Positions 53,747 through 62,829 of a stretch of DNA of 64,000 nucleotides are shown one piece after another (position 1 is the stretch's first letter; each line of letters begins with the position of its first letter). The notes below the pieces were generated by a model. It searched no databases. It was not told the DNA's origin and saw only the letters and a list, made by a program, of their open reading frames with translations. This stretch comes from Acinetobacter gyllenbergii CIP 110306 = MTCC 11365 (GTDB lineage Bacteria > Pseudomonadota > Gammaproteobacteria > Pseudomonadales > Moraxellaceae), in the NCBI RefSeq assembly GCF_000413855.1, contig NZ_ATGG01000007.1, positions 1-64,000 of the forward strand, read 5' to 3'. The translations under genes and the position numbers were made by a program.

Positions 53747-55042
53747 ATGAAGATGATACAAACAGCCGATGTGGTGATTATTGGTGCTGGACCTTCTGGC
53801 AGTTCAGCCGCAGCCTTGCTCCGTCAAAAAGGCTATGCGGTCACGGTGATTGAAAAACAATATTTTCCGCGCTTTTCGATTGGTGAGTCTTTATTGCCGC
53901 AGTGTATGGTGTTTCTAGAAGAAGCAGGCTTATTAGAAACTGTACGGGAACATGTTCAATCCCGCGCCTTCCAGTTTAAAAATGGTGCGGCATTTTTGTG
54001 TGGTGAAAAACGTAGTCATTACGATTTCACTGAAAAATTTAGTGCGGGACCAGGCACTACTTGGCAAGTTCGCCGTGCTGACTTCGATCACTTACTGGCT
54101 CAACAAGCACAGCAATATGGTGCAGATATTCGTTTTGGACATGAAGTTGTTGCGATTGATGTTGAGGTGGAACACCCTGTTTTAACCGTGCTAGATGAGG
54201 CACAGCAGCAGTATCAGATTCAAGCCAAGTTTTTATTGGATGCCAGTGGTTTTGGTCGCATCTTACCGAAGTTTTTAGATTTAGAAAGCCCATCCAATTT
54301 CCCAGTGCGTCGTGCCTTGTTTACCCATATTGAAGATGGGATTGGCGATCGTGCTGATTTTGACCGTGACAAAATTTTAATTACCGTGCATGAAAAAGAC
54401 CGTCGTGCTTGGTATTGGCTGATTCCTTTTGCCGATGGTCGTGCTTCCTTTGGTGTGGTGGCAGAGCAGGATTTCTTTGATCATTATCAGGTTGAAGATG
54501 CTGCTCAGAATGAACCAGATTTGTTATTGAAACGGATTCTAGCCGACGATCCTGCATTATCTGAGGTCTTGGCACAGGCGAAATTTGATACACCAGTTCG
54601 GACTCTGGTTGGTTACTCGGCAAACGTCAAGCATTTGGCCGGTCGGAATTATGCCTTGCTCGGTAATGCCGGTGAGTTTCTCGACCCCGTATTTTCATCG
54701 GGTGTGACCATTGCATTAAAATCTGCCAGTCTGGCAATTCCTTTGGTTGATCGAGTGTTGCATGGTGAACAGGTGGATTGGATGCAGGAGTATGAATTGC
54801 CGCTGCGTAAAGGGATTAAAGTGTTTCGTGCTTATGTCGAGTCTTGGTACGAAGGCGAGTTTCAGGATGTGGTATTCGCAAGCAATCAAAATGACAACAT
54901 TCGTCGTATGGTTTCATCATTACTGGCAGGCTATGCATGGGATGATCAAAATCCGATTCATAAAAATGCCAAACGCCGGTTAAGCACCTTGGCCGAATAC
55001 TGCCGTGAAGGCGTCGCGCAAGAGAAAGCCTTAGAGGTTTAA
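53747..55042 (+). CDS. FAD-dependent oxidoreductase (halogenase-like)
   Basis: A 431-aa flavoprotein. The dinucleotide-binding site is VVIIGAGPSGSSAAALL, with FPRFSIGESLLPQC near 45 (a GES-type motif shared with geranylgeranyl reductase and tryptophan-halogenase-like monooxygenases), LLDASGFGR near 160 and LLGNAGEFLDPVFSSGVTIA near 300. It could hydroxylate or halogenate the aryl head or reduce a double bond. A halogenase K-x-G-x-x-x-G signature is not visible. AGGGGC precedes the start. Confidence 0.82.
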   Translation: MKMIQTADVVIIGAGPSGSSAAALLRQKGYAVTVIEKQYFPRFSIGESLLPQCMVFLEEAGLLETVREHVQSRAFQFKNGAAFLCGEKRSHYDFTEKFSAGPGTTWQVRRADFDHLLAQQAQQYGADIRFGHEVVAIDVEVEHPVLTVLDEAQQQYQIQAKFLLDASGFGRILPKFLDLESPSNFPVRRALFTHIEDGIGDRADFDRDKILITVHEKDRRAWYWLIPFADGRASFGVVAEQDFFDHYQVEDAAQNEPDLLLKRILADDPALSEVLAQAKFDTPVRTLVGYSANVKHLAGRNYALLGNAGEFLDPVFSSGVTIALKSASLAIPLVDRVLHGEQVDWMQEYELPLRKGIKVFRAYVESWYEGEFQDVVFASNQNDNIRRMVSSLLAGYAWDDQNPIHKNAKRRLSTLAEYCREGVAQEKALEV

Positions 55043-55043
55043 G

Positions 55044-55598
55044 ATGCAACGGATCTGGATAACGTTATTATGTTGTGGCATGTTGCTGTTGAGTGCTTGT
55101 CAACTGGCGCCCCATGCACAGGGGCTGAAAAGCAGCCATTGGCCAGCACAGCAATATCAACGGCAAGACCAAGTTGAAGTGCAATGGAAGGATAAAAGCT
55201 TTAGCTTTTTGCTGTATCAGCAACAGCAAGGTCAACAGCTCATTCTGGTTGCTTTGGGTTTAACGGGACAGCCTTTGTTTCAATTACAATTTGATGGGCA
55301 GCAGGTCAAAGTACAGCAACGCATTGATCAGATGCGCTTACTGCCTTTTGAGTTTGTGGTTCGGGATTTGTTATTCGCGACCTATCCCCAGTTTGCTCAA
55401 TTAGGACAACAAGCCGTTCGGGTACAACAATCGGCAACGCAACAGCAAGTTTTTATTGCTGAAAAGGCAGTATTAGTGATTCAAACTCAAGCTAATAGCA
55501 TTGAACTTGATAATCTGCAGGTACCGTACCGCATGACCTTGAGCCCGATAGAAAATACCCTGAATAGTGATCAATCTGGGCAAGTGGTGCAACCATGA
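55044..55598 (+). CDS. DUF3261-type lipoprotein
   Basis: A 184-aa lipoprotein. Signal with lipobox LLSAC (Cys about 19) and a beta-rich mature part (SFSFLLYQQQQGQQLILVAL) with a DLLFATYP segment near 110. DUF3261 lipoproteins recur in aryl polyene clusters, with unknown role; localisation to the outer membrane would fit with the export genes. It starts 1 bp after the oxidoreductase and overlaps the next ketosynthase by 4 bp. Confidence 0.8.
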   Translation: MQRIWITLLCCGMLLLSACQLAPHAQGLKSSHWPAQQYQRQDQVEVQWKDKSFSFLLYQQQQGQQLILVALGLTGQPLFQLQFDGQQVKVQQRIDQMRLLPFEFVVRDLLFATYPQFAQLGQQAVRVQQSATQQQVFIAEKAVLVIQTQANSIELDNLQVPYRMTLSPIENTLNSDQSGQVVQP

Positions 55599-56788
55599 GT
55601 CAATCTTTACCTCAGTTGCAAGCGGTTGGGATTCCTGTGAGTGTTGGGCTTTCTGCATTAGGTCAGGATATTCAGCAGATTCGTGAAGGTTTAACGACTC
55701 CTGACAATACTCTGACACTGGAAGCAGGGTTTTTAGCGGATCGCGCAGTTTGGGTCGGACGCTATGCAGAGCCATTGATTGAGACTGTACCTGAATCACT
55801 CGGTCGATTTGATTCGCGTAATCTACGTTTTGCGTTGACTGCGCTGCAAAAAATCGAGACTAAACTTCAACAGCAAATTGCCAGCATTGATCCAAGCCGC
55901 CTAAGTATTGTGATCGGTACTTCGACCTCAGGAATATCCGACACTGAGCTGTTACTGAAACAGTATTTTGATGGTAATGATACTATTGAAGTGATGCATC
56001 AACCGCAAGAAATGGGTTGCCTAGCCCAGGCTTTACAAGTTTATCTCGGCTGGCAAGGAGCGGCTTATACCATTTCGACCGCCTGTTCTTCCAGTGCCAA
56101 AGCCTTTGCCGCAGGACAGCGTTTAATTCAGGCTGACTTGGCTGATGCGGTATTGGTTGGTGGCGTAGATACCTTATGCCAACTGACCTTAAATGGTTTT
56201 AACAGTTTGGAAAGTTTATCGGCAGATGTTTGCCAACCCTGCGGTGTCAATCGTGATGGCATTAATATTGGCGAAGCCGCAGCTTTATTTTTACTGACTA
56301 AAGCCTCCGCACCGATCATGTTATATGGTGTGGGTGAATCGATGGATGCATGGCATATTTCTGCACCGCATCCTGAGGGTTTGGGGGCAGCGAAAGCGAT
56401 GCAGTGTGCCTTGGACAGTGCAGCAATAACAGCACAGCAGGTGGGGTATATCAACTTACATGGAACTGCCACACCGCAAAATGATGCGATGGAAATCAAG
56501 GCTGTTCGACAAGTTTTTCAAGAGTTGAAGGTGCCCTTAAGCAGTACCAAGCATAAAACGGGACATTGTTTGGGAGCGGCAGGTGCGATAGAAGCTTTTA
56601 TCTGTACCCAACTCTTACAAGATCAAAGTGGCTTACCTTTACATCAACAGGTTGAGATTGATGCTGAGCTTGCTGATCAAAACTATGTCACAGATGCTCG
56701 GCAGACCGAGAACATTTGCTATGTGCTGAGTAATTCTTTTGCCTTTGGTGGCAGCAATATCAGCTTGTTATTTGGGGTACAGCATTAA
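55595..56788 (+). CDS. Beta-ketoacyl-ACP synthase A of the aryl polyene cluster
   Basis: A 397-aa ketosynthase with the complete Cys-His-His triad: Cys164 in STACSSSAKAF, a histidine in INLHGTATPQND near 288 and one in TKHKTGHCLGAAGA. It condenses malonyl-ACP with the growing chain. Overall more FabF-like. Overlaps the DUF3261 gene by 4 bp and is followed immediately by the dehydratase. Confidence 0.9.
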   Translation: MSQSLPQLQAVGIPVSVGLSALGQDIQQIREGLTTPDNTLTLEAGFLADRAVWVGRYAEPLIETVPESLGRFDSRNLRFALTALQKIETKLQQQIASIDPSRLSIVIGTSTSGISDTELLLKQYFDGNDTIEVMHQPQEMGCLAQALQVYLGWQGAAYTISTACSSSAKAFAAGQRLIQADLADAVLVGGVDTLCQLTLNGFNSLESLSADVCQPCGVNRDGINIGEAAALFLLTKASAPIMLYGVGESMDAWHISAPHPEGLGAAKAMQCALDSAAITAQQVGYINLHGTATPQNDAMEIKAVRQVFQELKVPLSSTKHKTGHCLGAAGAIEAFICTQLLQDQSGLPLHQQVEIDAELADQNYVTDARQTENICYVLSNSFAFGGSNISLLFGVQH

Positions 56789-57220
56789 ATGAAATTAGAT
56801 GCGATTGAATATATTCCACATCAACAGCCTATGGTCTTTATTGATCATTTGCTCGAAGTCAAACAAGGTTATGCGATTGCCGAATTGACCATTCGGCCTG
56901 AATTGATGTTCTGTGAAGCAGCGGGTTTACCGACTTGGGCCAGTATTGAAATTATGGCGCAAACCATTAGCGCCTATTCCGGTTGGATGGGACAACAATT
57001 ACAGCAAGCACCAAAACTGGGTTTTTTGTTGGGGACACGTAAGCTACATTTACCTTTTGCGTATTTTGCGCTTGGACAGACCTTGAGGATTCGGGTCGAG
57101 CAGCAATATCTGCATGAAGGTTTGGGGCAGTTTTCTTGCGAGATTGAAGGGGCTGAGCAGGTGATCAGTGCCTTACTCAGTGTTTATGAACCGACTGATC
57201 AATCGACATTGGCATTATAG
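56789..57220 (+). CDS. Hotdog dehydratase of the aryl polyene cluster
   Basis: A 143-aa hotdog protein of the ApeP/FabZ-like type: IEYIPHQQPMVFIDHLLEVK near the N-terminus, with the histidine and the acidic residue EAAGLPTWASIEIMAQTISA forming the active site. It should remove water from 3-hydroxyacyl-ACP. This is the second dehydratase module in the cluster, besides the C-terminal domain of the fusion at 45400. It starts directly after the ketosynthase stop. Confidence 0.86.
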   Translation: MKLDAIEYIPHQQPMVFIDHLLEVKQGYAIAELTIRPELMFCEAAGLPTWASIEIMAQTISAYSGWMGQQLQQAPKLGFLLGTRKLHLPFAYFALGQTLRIRVEQQYLHEGLGQFSCEIEGAEQVISALLSVYEPTDQSTLAL

Positions 57221-57234
57221 TTTTAGGAACAACA

Positions 57235-57960
57235 ATGAGTAGAAGAATATTGGTCACGGGTTCAAGTCGTGGCATTGGTAAAGCAATCGCATTGCAATTG
57301 GCTCAGGCGGGTTTTGACGTGACCATTCATGCTCGTTCACGTGAGACTGAAGCAGCTCAAGTGGTTGAACAGATTCAAAAGCTTGGGCAAAACAGCCATT
57401 ATTTATTATTTGATGTGAATGAACGTGAGTATGTCAAAAGCTTATTAGAGCAAGATATCGAACAGCATGGCGCTTTCTATGGGGTGGTTTTAAATGCAGG
57501 CCTTACTCATGACGGTGCTTTCCCTGCGTTGACTGATCAGGACTGGGATGAGGTCATTTCGACCTCCTTAGACGGTTTTTATAATGTGCTTAAACCCTTG
57601 ATCATGCCGATGATCCATTTACGCAAAGGTGGGCGAATCGTGACGCTTTCTTCGGTCTCGGGCATTATGGGCAATCGTGGACAGGTGAATTACAGTGCAG
57701 CCAAAGCCGGCTTGATTGGTGCAACCAAGGCATTGGCTTTAGAATTGGCCAAGCGCAAAATCACGGTGAACTGTGTGGCACCTGGTCTGATTGAAACGGA
57801 AATGGTCACCGATGAAGTTAAAGAACATGCATTAAAAATGATTCCAATGCAGCGTATGGGGCAGGTGGATGAAGTGGCGGCTGTGGTGAAATTTCTCTGT
57901 TCAGATGAAGCCTCTTATATTACCCGTCAGGTGATTTCGGTCAATGGAGGACTGATTTGA
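57235..57960 (+). CDS. 3-ketoacyl-ACP reductase (FabG-like)
   Basis: A 241-aa SDR. It has TGSSRGIGKAIA near 8-20 for NADPH binding, NAGLTHDG near 88, and a full Ser-Tyr-Lys triad in LSSVSGIMGNRGQVNYSAAK. It reduces the 3-keto group after each condensation. No enoyl reductase is present in the cluster, so double bonds remain, as a polyene needs. Confidence 0.93.
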   Translation: MSRRILVTGSSRGIGKAIALQLAQAGFDVTIHARSRETEAAQVVEQIQKLGQNSHYLLFDVNEREYVKSLLEQDIEQHGAFYGVVLNAGLTHDGAFPALTDQDWDEVISTSLDGFYNVLKPLIMPMIHLRKGGRIVTLSSVSGIMGNRGQVNYSAAKAGLIGATKALALELAKRKITVNCVAPGLIETEMVTDEVKEHALKMIPMQRMGQVDEVAAVVKFLCSDEASYITRQVISVNGGLI

Positions 57961-59183
57961 TGAAGCGTGTTGTGGTTACAGGCATGGCCGGGATTACCTC
58001 GCTGGGTGAAAATGCGGATGACATCTTTGCTCAATTCCATGCGGGTAAAAGCGGTATTTGCTATATGTCCGAGTGGGAGCAATATCCAGATTTAAGAACC
58101 AAGCTTGCAGGTCCAGTGACAGATTTTCAAGTCGCCAAGCATTTTAATCGCAAAGTGACACGAGGCATGGGGCGTGTCGCGTTAATGTCAGTTATCAGTG
58201 CTGAGAATGCCTTGCAAGATGCGGGCTTAATCGGTCATGAGATATTAAATAGCGGTGAAGCCGGCGTGGCCTTTGGCTCATCTGCTGGCAGTGTGGATGC
58301 GGTGCGCGAGTTTGGCAATATGCTGATTGATCAAGACATGAGTAAGATCAATGCCACCACTTATATCCGCATGATGTCACACACCAGTGCTGTGAATATG
58401 ACCGTTTATTTCGGCTTGAAAGGGCTCACCTTGCCAACCTCAAGTGCATGTACCTCAGGTTCAATGGCGATTGGTCAGGCCTATGAAGCGATTAAATACG
58501 GTAAACAAACCTTGATGCTTGCGGGTGGGGCGGAAGAGCTGAGTGCCGCAGGTGCCGCCGTTTTTGATGTTTTATTGGCAACCAGTGGGATGAATGATCA
58601 TCCTGAAAAATCACCAAGACCATTTGATACACGACGAGATGGCTTGGTGATTGGTGAGGGTGCTGGTTGTTTGATTCTTGAAGAATATGAACATGCCAAG
58701 CAGCGTGGCGCTACCATTTACGCCGAAATCATTGGTTATGCAAGCAATACCGATGGGCAGCATGTGACTAAGCCTGATAGTGAGCGGATGGGGCAATGCA
58801 TGCAAATGGCATTGAAAGATGCACAGCTGGATGCCAGTCAGATTGACTATGTCAATGCGCATGGCACTTCAACCGATCAAGGTGATATTGCTGAAAGCCA
58901 AGCTACGGCAAGGATTTTAGGGCGTAAACCGATTAGCTCATTAAAGAGTTATTTCGGGCATACCTTGGGGGCGTGTGGGGCAATCGAAGCTTGGTTAGGC
59001 ATTGAAATGATGCAGCGTGGACAATTGATTCCAACCTTGAATCTGGATGAAATTGATCCACAATGTGGTGATTTAGATTATATTACCCAGCAAGTGAGGG
59101 CGAGTGCGATCGAGATCATGATGAGCAATAACTTCGCTTTTGGAGGGATTAATACCTCACTGATTTTTAAACGAACAACATAA
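57960..59183 (+). CDS. Beta-ketoacyl-ACP synthase B of the aryl polyene cluster
   Basis: A 407-aa ketosynthase with Cys164 in SSACTSGSMA, His in NAHGTSTDQGD and His in SYFGHTLGACGAIE. Two full ketosynthases plus the chain-length-factor-like protein make three, as in other aryl polyene clusters. Which one pairs with the factor cannot be read here. The start overlaps the reductase stop (TGATG). Confidence 0.92.
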   Translation: MKRVVVTGMAGITSLGENADDIFAQFHAGKSGICYMSEWEQYPDLRTKLAGPVTDFQVAKHFNRKVTRGMGRVALMSVISAENALQDAGLIGHEILNSGEAGVAFGSSAGSVDAVREFGNMLIDQDMSKINATTYIRMMSHTSAVNMTVYFGLKGLTLPTSSACTSGSMAIGQAYEAIKYGKQTLMLAGGAEELSAAGAAVFDVLLATSGMNDHPEKSPRPFDTRRDGLVIGEGAGCLILEEYEHAKQRGATIYAEIIGYASNTDGQHVTKPDSERMGQCMQMALKDAQLDASQIDYVNAHGTSTDQGDIAESQATARILGRKPISSLKSYFGHTLGACGAIEAWLGIEMMQRGQLIPTLNLDEIDPQCGDLDYITQQVRASAIEIMMSNNFAFGGINTSLIFKRTT

Positions 59184-59201
59184 CAAGCAAGGGGCATAAT
59201 A

Positions 59202-59636
59202 ATGTCAATCAAACAATTATTCTTAGCAACTGTATTAACGACTGGTTTTGCTGCATCTGTGCAAGCTGCGGATACCGTGCATAATCTGGATTTTAAAGCG
59301 GCGGTAGACCGTGCAGTTGCCGATGGAACGCTTGATGGAACAGTAAAGTTTTATCTTAAAGGTACCAAATCAGGTGGAAAAGTATTAGAACAAGATATCG
59401 TCACCAATCAGAAAACCAATGGTTTTGGTAAGTCAGCTGAAAAGTCATGTGATTGGGTGCTTCGTTCGGCATTAATCCAGTTAGACAAAGCAGCAAAAGC
59501 GCGTGGTGCCAATGCAGTGACCAATATCGTGAGTTATTTTAAAAAGAATGAATCACAAAATTCGACCACTTATCAATGCTATAAAGGCATGGCTGTGGCC
59601 AGCGTTGCGCTGAAAGGCGATATTGTGAAGTTCTAA
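59202..59636 (+). CDS. Periplasmic protein often mislabelled excinuclease
   Basis: A 144-aa secreted protein. Signal peptide to about residue 22 (LFLATVLTTGFAASVQAADT). The mature part has two Cys (CDWVLRSALIQ and YQCYKGMAV) that could pair and the conserved AKARGANAVTNIVSYFKKN. Similar proteins carry an excinuclease ATPase label in databases, which the sequence does not support: there are no ATP-binding motifs. Gene 19 bp after the ketosynthase, so likely part of the cluster. Confidence 0.8.
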   Translation: MSIKQLFLATVLTTGFAASVQAADTVHNLDFKAAVDRAVADGTLDGTVKFYLKGTKSGGKVLEQDIVTNQKTNGFGKSAEKSCDWVLRSALIQLDKAAKARGANAVTNIVSYFKKNESQNSTTYQCYKGMAVASVALKGDIVKF

Positions 59637-59658
59637 GTGATTTGATCAGGTTAAGCCA

Positions 59659-60312
59659 ATGACGCTACGTGAAATTGAAATCCATGTTCAGGCATTGGCG
59701 CAACTGCTTGAAAAGCCTAAAACCGATTTTGCTGATTTAAGTAGCTTTAATCATTATAAAAAACAGCAGATCAGGGACTATCGTAATCATCTGTTGGCAG
59801 AGCGGCTGCAAAGTGAAGTTGCAGCACTCAGCTTTTCTAAACATGAACATGGTAAGCCGTTTTTAAGTTCGCATGCATTGCATTTTAACCATACCCATAG
59901 CCAGCAATATTATGCCTTGGCGATGAGTGCACAGGTCAAAGATATTGGGATTGATGTCGAAGAACTGGATCGGAAAGTGCGCTTTGATGCCTTGGCCCAA
60001 CATGCATTTCATGCCGAGGAATACCAAACTTGGCTGCAGCAAGATCAAGATCCTGAATATTGGTTACGGGTTTGGACCACTAAAGAGGCGGTATTAAAAG
60101 CATCAGGTCTTGGTATTCGTTTGGACCTGAATAGTTTAAATACCCAAGTGCATCCATCCAATCATGGTGGCATGTGTTCGCATCCATTGATTGGCACTTT
60201 TGCTTACCAGAACTTTATCCTGAACCAGAAAATCGTGGTCACCATTGCATGGCGGGCAGAGCAGTCTTGCCGAGGTTTTCAGTTTCCAAAAATTCAGATC
60301 ATTCAGCATTAG
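59659..60312 (+). CDS. 4'-phosphopantetheinyl transferase
   Basis: A 217-aa Sfp-type PPTase. It has the motifs IGIDVEELDRK near residue 98 (the Mg-binding Asp and Glu) and WTTKEAVLKASG near 143, spaced normally. It probably activates the two ACPs of the cluster. The last gene of the cluster on this strand, convergent with the permease gene. Confidence 0.88.
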   Translation: MTLREIEIHVQALAQLLEKPKTDFADLSSFNHYKKQQIRDYRNHLLAERLQSEVAALSFSKHEHGKPFLSSHALHFNHTHSQQYYALAMSAQVKDIGIDVEELDRKVRFDALAQHAFHAEEYQTWLQQDQDPEYWLRVWTTKEAVLKASGLGIRLDLNSLNTQVHPSNHGGMCSHPLIGTFAYQNFILNQKIVVTIAWRAEQSCRGFQFPKIQIIQH

Positions 60313-60334
60313 AGAACAACTACCATCAATGCAG

Positions 60335-61801
60335 TCATTGATGGTTTTGAGGAAGATTTAAGCTTTGCTGATGACGGATACGCTTTGCTTTTATAACGAC
60401 ACTTTCCCGAGAGAGGCGATAGTAAAAACTGCTGCCAAGCATAACGCCAATAAACCAGTTGAAGGGCGCCAAGAACTGAAAACTCGGAATAAGAACCAAC
60501 AGCAGGCCGATACTGACTGCTGCCACTAAGCTCATCACGGCTTTTTTATTGATGCCTTTTTGATAGTAATAGGCTGCTGTGGGTTGATCGCTAAATAAGT
60601 CATCGACCCGCACTTTCTGTTTGTTAATCAGATAAAAGTCAGCAAGTAAAATACCAAACAGTGGACCGATAAAAGCCGCTAAAGTATCAAGGGTATAGTG
60701 AATCAGTTCTGGGGAATTAAATAAATTCCATGGGGTGATAAAGATGGAACCGATCGCTGCAATCATGCCTGCTCTGCGAAAATTAAGAAAACGAGGCGCG
60801 AGATTAGAAAAATCAAAACCTGCTGAAACGAAATTCGCCACAATATTAATGCCAATGGTCGCGGTTAACACCGTCAATAAACCGAGCACCACCACAAATC
60901 CGTTATCGATCATGGCAACCGTTTCGAGTGGATCATGCACCATTTTTCCAAAAACACTAAAGGTACCTGAAACAATCATCACCACAATGATGGCAAAGAA
61001 CATAAAGTTAAACGGTAGTCCCCAAAAGTTCCCCTTTTTGACCTGTTGCATATTTTTGCCATAACGGGAGAAATCCCCAAAGTTGAGTAATGGGCCGGAG
61101 AAATAAGACACCACTAATGCAATGGCCACAATGGTTTGCATGATCTGCTGATTGACGCTGAGGTGTTTATCACTGAGATTAAAGGAAATATGATGCCAAC
61201 CTGATTTCCACACCAGCCATAAGGCCAGTGCTAACATGACCACATAGACCATTGGACCGGCCCAATCGATAAACACCTTGATGGTGTCCATGCCTTTCCA
61301 GAAAACCAATGCTTGTATCGCCCAGATAAAACCAAAACAGATCCAGCCAATCGTACTTAGACCTGCAAACTCCGTCAGTGTAAGCGGGTGTAAGGCAGGA
61401 TAGAACTTAAGAAGAATCATCATCAAGGCATTGGATGCTAGCCAGGTTTGAATGCCATACCATGAAACCGCAATCAGGCCGCGAATTAAGGCTGGAATAT
61501 AGGCCCCATAAATCCCGAAGGCTTGGCGAGAGATGACCGCATAGGGAACCCCAGAAATTTGACTGGGTTTTGCGACCAAGTTTGCCGCAACTTGAACAAT
61601 CACGATACCAATGAGTAAGGCAAGCAGAACTTGCCAGCTGGCCAGACCGAGTGAAAATAAGCTCGCTGCGACCACATAGCCGCCCATACTATGTACATCA
61701 GACATCCAAAAGGAAAAGATGTTATACCACGTCCAATTTTGTTGCGCAGGGATGAGATCTTCATTGGAGAGTTTAGAACTATAGTTCGGGTTATCGCTCA
61801 T
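60335..61801 (-). CDS. NCS1-family nucleobase/hydantoin permease
   Basis: A 488-aa transporter with about 12 hydrophobic segments. NCS1 hallmarks are NEDLIPAQQNWTWYNIFSFW at the N-terminus, PSQISGVPYAVISRQAFGIY in the early helices and GPLLNFGDFSRYGKNMQQVK. Substrates in the family are cytosine, allantoin, uracil or benzyl-hydantoin. The divergent hydantoin/allantoin racemase and the shared operator point to allantoin or a hydantoin (inference). Confidence 0.88.
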   Translation of the reverse strand: MSDNPNYSSKLSNEDLIPAQQNWTWYNIFSFWMSDVHSMGGYVVAASLFSLGLASWQVLLALLIGIVIVQVAANLVAKPSQISGVPYAVISRQAFGIYGAYIPALIRGLIAVSWYGIQTWLASNALMMILLKFYPALHPLTLTEFAGLSTIGWICFGFIWAIQALVFWKGMDTIKVFIDWAGPMVYVVMLALALWLVWKSGWHHISFNLSDKHLSVNQQIMQTIVAIALVVSYFSGPLLNFGDFSRYGKNMQQVKKGNFWGLPFNFMFFAIIVVMIVSGTFSVFGKMVHDPLETVAMIDNGFVVVLGLLTVLTATIGINIVANFVSAGFDFSNLAPRFLNFRRAGMIAAIGSIFITPWNLFNSPELIHYTLDTLAAFIGPLFGILLADFYLINKQKVRVDDLFSDQPTAAYYYQKGINKKAVMSLVAAVSIGLLLVLIPSFQFLAPFNWFIGVMLGSSFYYRLSRESVVIKAKRIRHQQSLNLPQNHQ

Positions 61802-61821
61802 GACGGGTCTGCAAGATAAAC

Positions 61822-61838
61822 AACTGTTCAGACCAGTT
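61822..61838. promoter_or_regulatory. GntR/FadR-like operator copy 1
   Basis: AACTGTTCAGACCAGTT, an imperfect inverted repeat. Its complement contains TGGTCTGAACA, close to the TGGT-N3-ACCA pattern of FCD-type GntR regulators. It lies 20 bp upstream of the permease start. An identical copy is at 61929-61945. Confidence 0.65.
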
Positions 61839-61928
61839 ATGCAGAAATTAAGCCAACTTCTTCTTATTGTTTTAAACTTATCATTAATTTATTGATTATA
61901 TTTATTTAAATATTTAATTTTAGATTTT

Positions 61929-61945
61929 AACTGTTCAGACCAGTT
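61929..61945. promoter_or_regulatory. GntR/FadR-like operator copy 2
   Basis: The same 17-bp sequence as at 61822-61838, in the same orientation and 107 bp apart start to start. It lies 48 bp upstream of the racemase start. No regulator gene is seen in the window. Confidence 0.65.
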
Positions 61946-61993
61946 GGATTGAAATATGATCAAGCTTATTTTTTGAATTAAAAAAGTGCAGAA

Positions 61994-62707
61994 ATGAGAA
62001 ACGCGACTCGAATTCAAATCATTAATCCAAATACCTGTATCCAAATGACCACATCGATTGCTGAGGCTGCACGTCAGGTAGCCGAAGCGGATACCGAAAT
62101 TATGGCGCAGTCTCCCGAAAAAGGCGTGTTATCGATTGAGGGGCATTATGATGAGGCAATGTCTGCTATTGGGGTACTTGAGTTAATTCAACAAGGCAAA
62201 GCACAGCAGGTCGATGGGCATATTATTGCTTGCTTTGGTGATCCTGCTTTGCATGCGGCGAGGGAATTGGCTCAGGCACCTGTGGTTGGCATTGCCGAAG
62301 CTGCATTTCATATGGCCAGTCTGGTGGCAACAAAATTTTCGATTGTGACCACCTTAGCCCGAACCAAAATTATTGCTGAACATTTATTACATCAATATGG
62401 CTTTGAGCGAAAATGTGCACAGATTCGATGCATTGATCTTCCAGTATTGGCATTGGAACATGATAAGCAAGCGGCCTATGAAAAATTATTGGCAAGCTGC
62501 CAGCAAGCCAAAATGGAGGATGGGATTGGTGCAATTGTATTGGGCTGTGGCGGCATGGCCGAGATGGCGGATCAGGTCAGTCTAGAGTTGGGAATTCCGA
62601 TTATTGATGGGGTTCGGGCTGCGGTAAAGCTGATTGAAGGTTTACATGGTTTAGGCATTCAAACCAGTAAGTGGGGAGATTATGATTATCCCTTAATAAA
62701 AGGATAA
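61994..62707 (+). CDS. Hydantoin/allantoin racemase (Asp/Glu racemase superfamily)
   Basis: A 237-aa racemase. It opens IQIINPNTCIQMTTSIAEAA and has Cys near residue 75 in IIACFGDPALHAA and another near 181 in GAIVLGCGGMAEMAD, the two catalytic cysteines of the superfamily. It interconverts D- and L-hydantoins or allantoin. AAGTGCAGAA precedes the start. It is divergent from the permease and likely co-regulated. Confidence 0.87.
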   Translation: MRNATRIQIINPNTCIQMTTSIAEAARQVAEADTEIMAQSPEKGVLSIEGHYDEAMSAIGVLELIQQGKAQQVDGHIIACFGDPALHAARELAQAPVVGIAEAAFHMASLVATKFSIVTTLARTKIIAEHLLHQYGFERKCAQIRCIDLPVLALEHDKQAAYEKLLASCQQAKMEDGIGAIVLGCGGMAEMADQVSLELGIPIIDGVRAAVKLIEGLHGLGIQTSKWGDYDYPLIKG

Positions 62708-62779
62708 TGAAGCACGCCTGCTGGTGAAAAAGAGATCATGAGCGTCTGTTTAAGTTCAGCTTTTCCTTAAAGCGCATAC

Positions 62780-62808
62780 AATAATGCCAGCATTTCGCTG
62801 GCATTATT
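62780..62808. terminator. Bidirectional terminator
   Basis: A perfect 12-bp stem AATAATGCCAGC / GCTGGCATTATT with a five-base loop, between the racemase and secF. The following T run is weak but the stem is strong. Confidence 0.75.
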
Positions 62809-62829
62809 GTTCAATCCAAAGAAAGGAGA

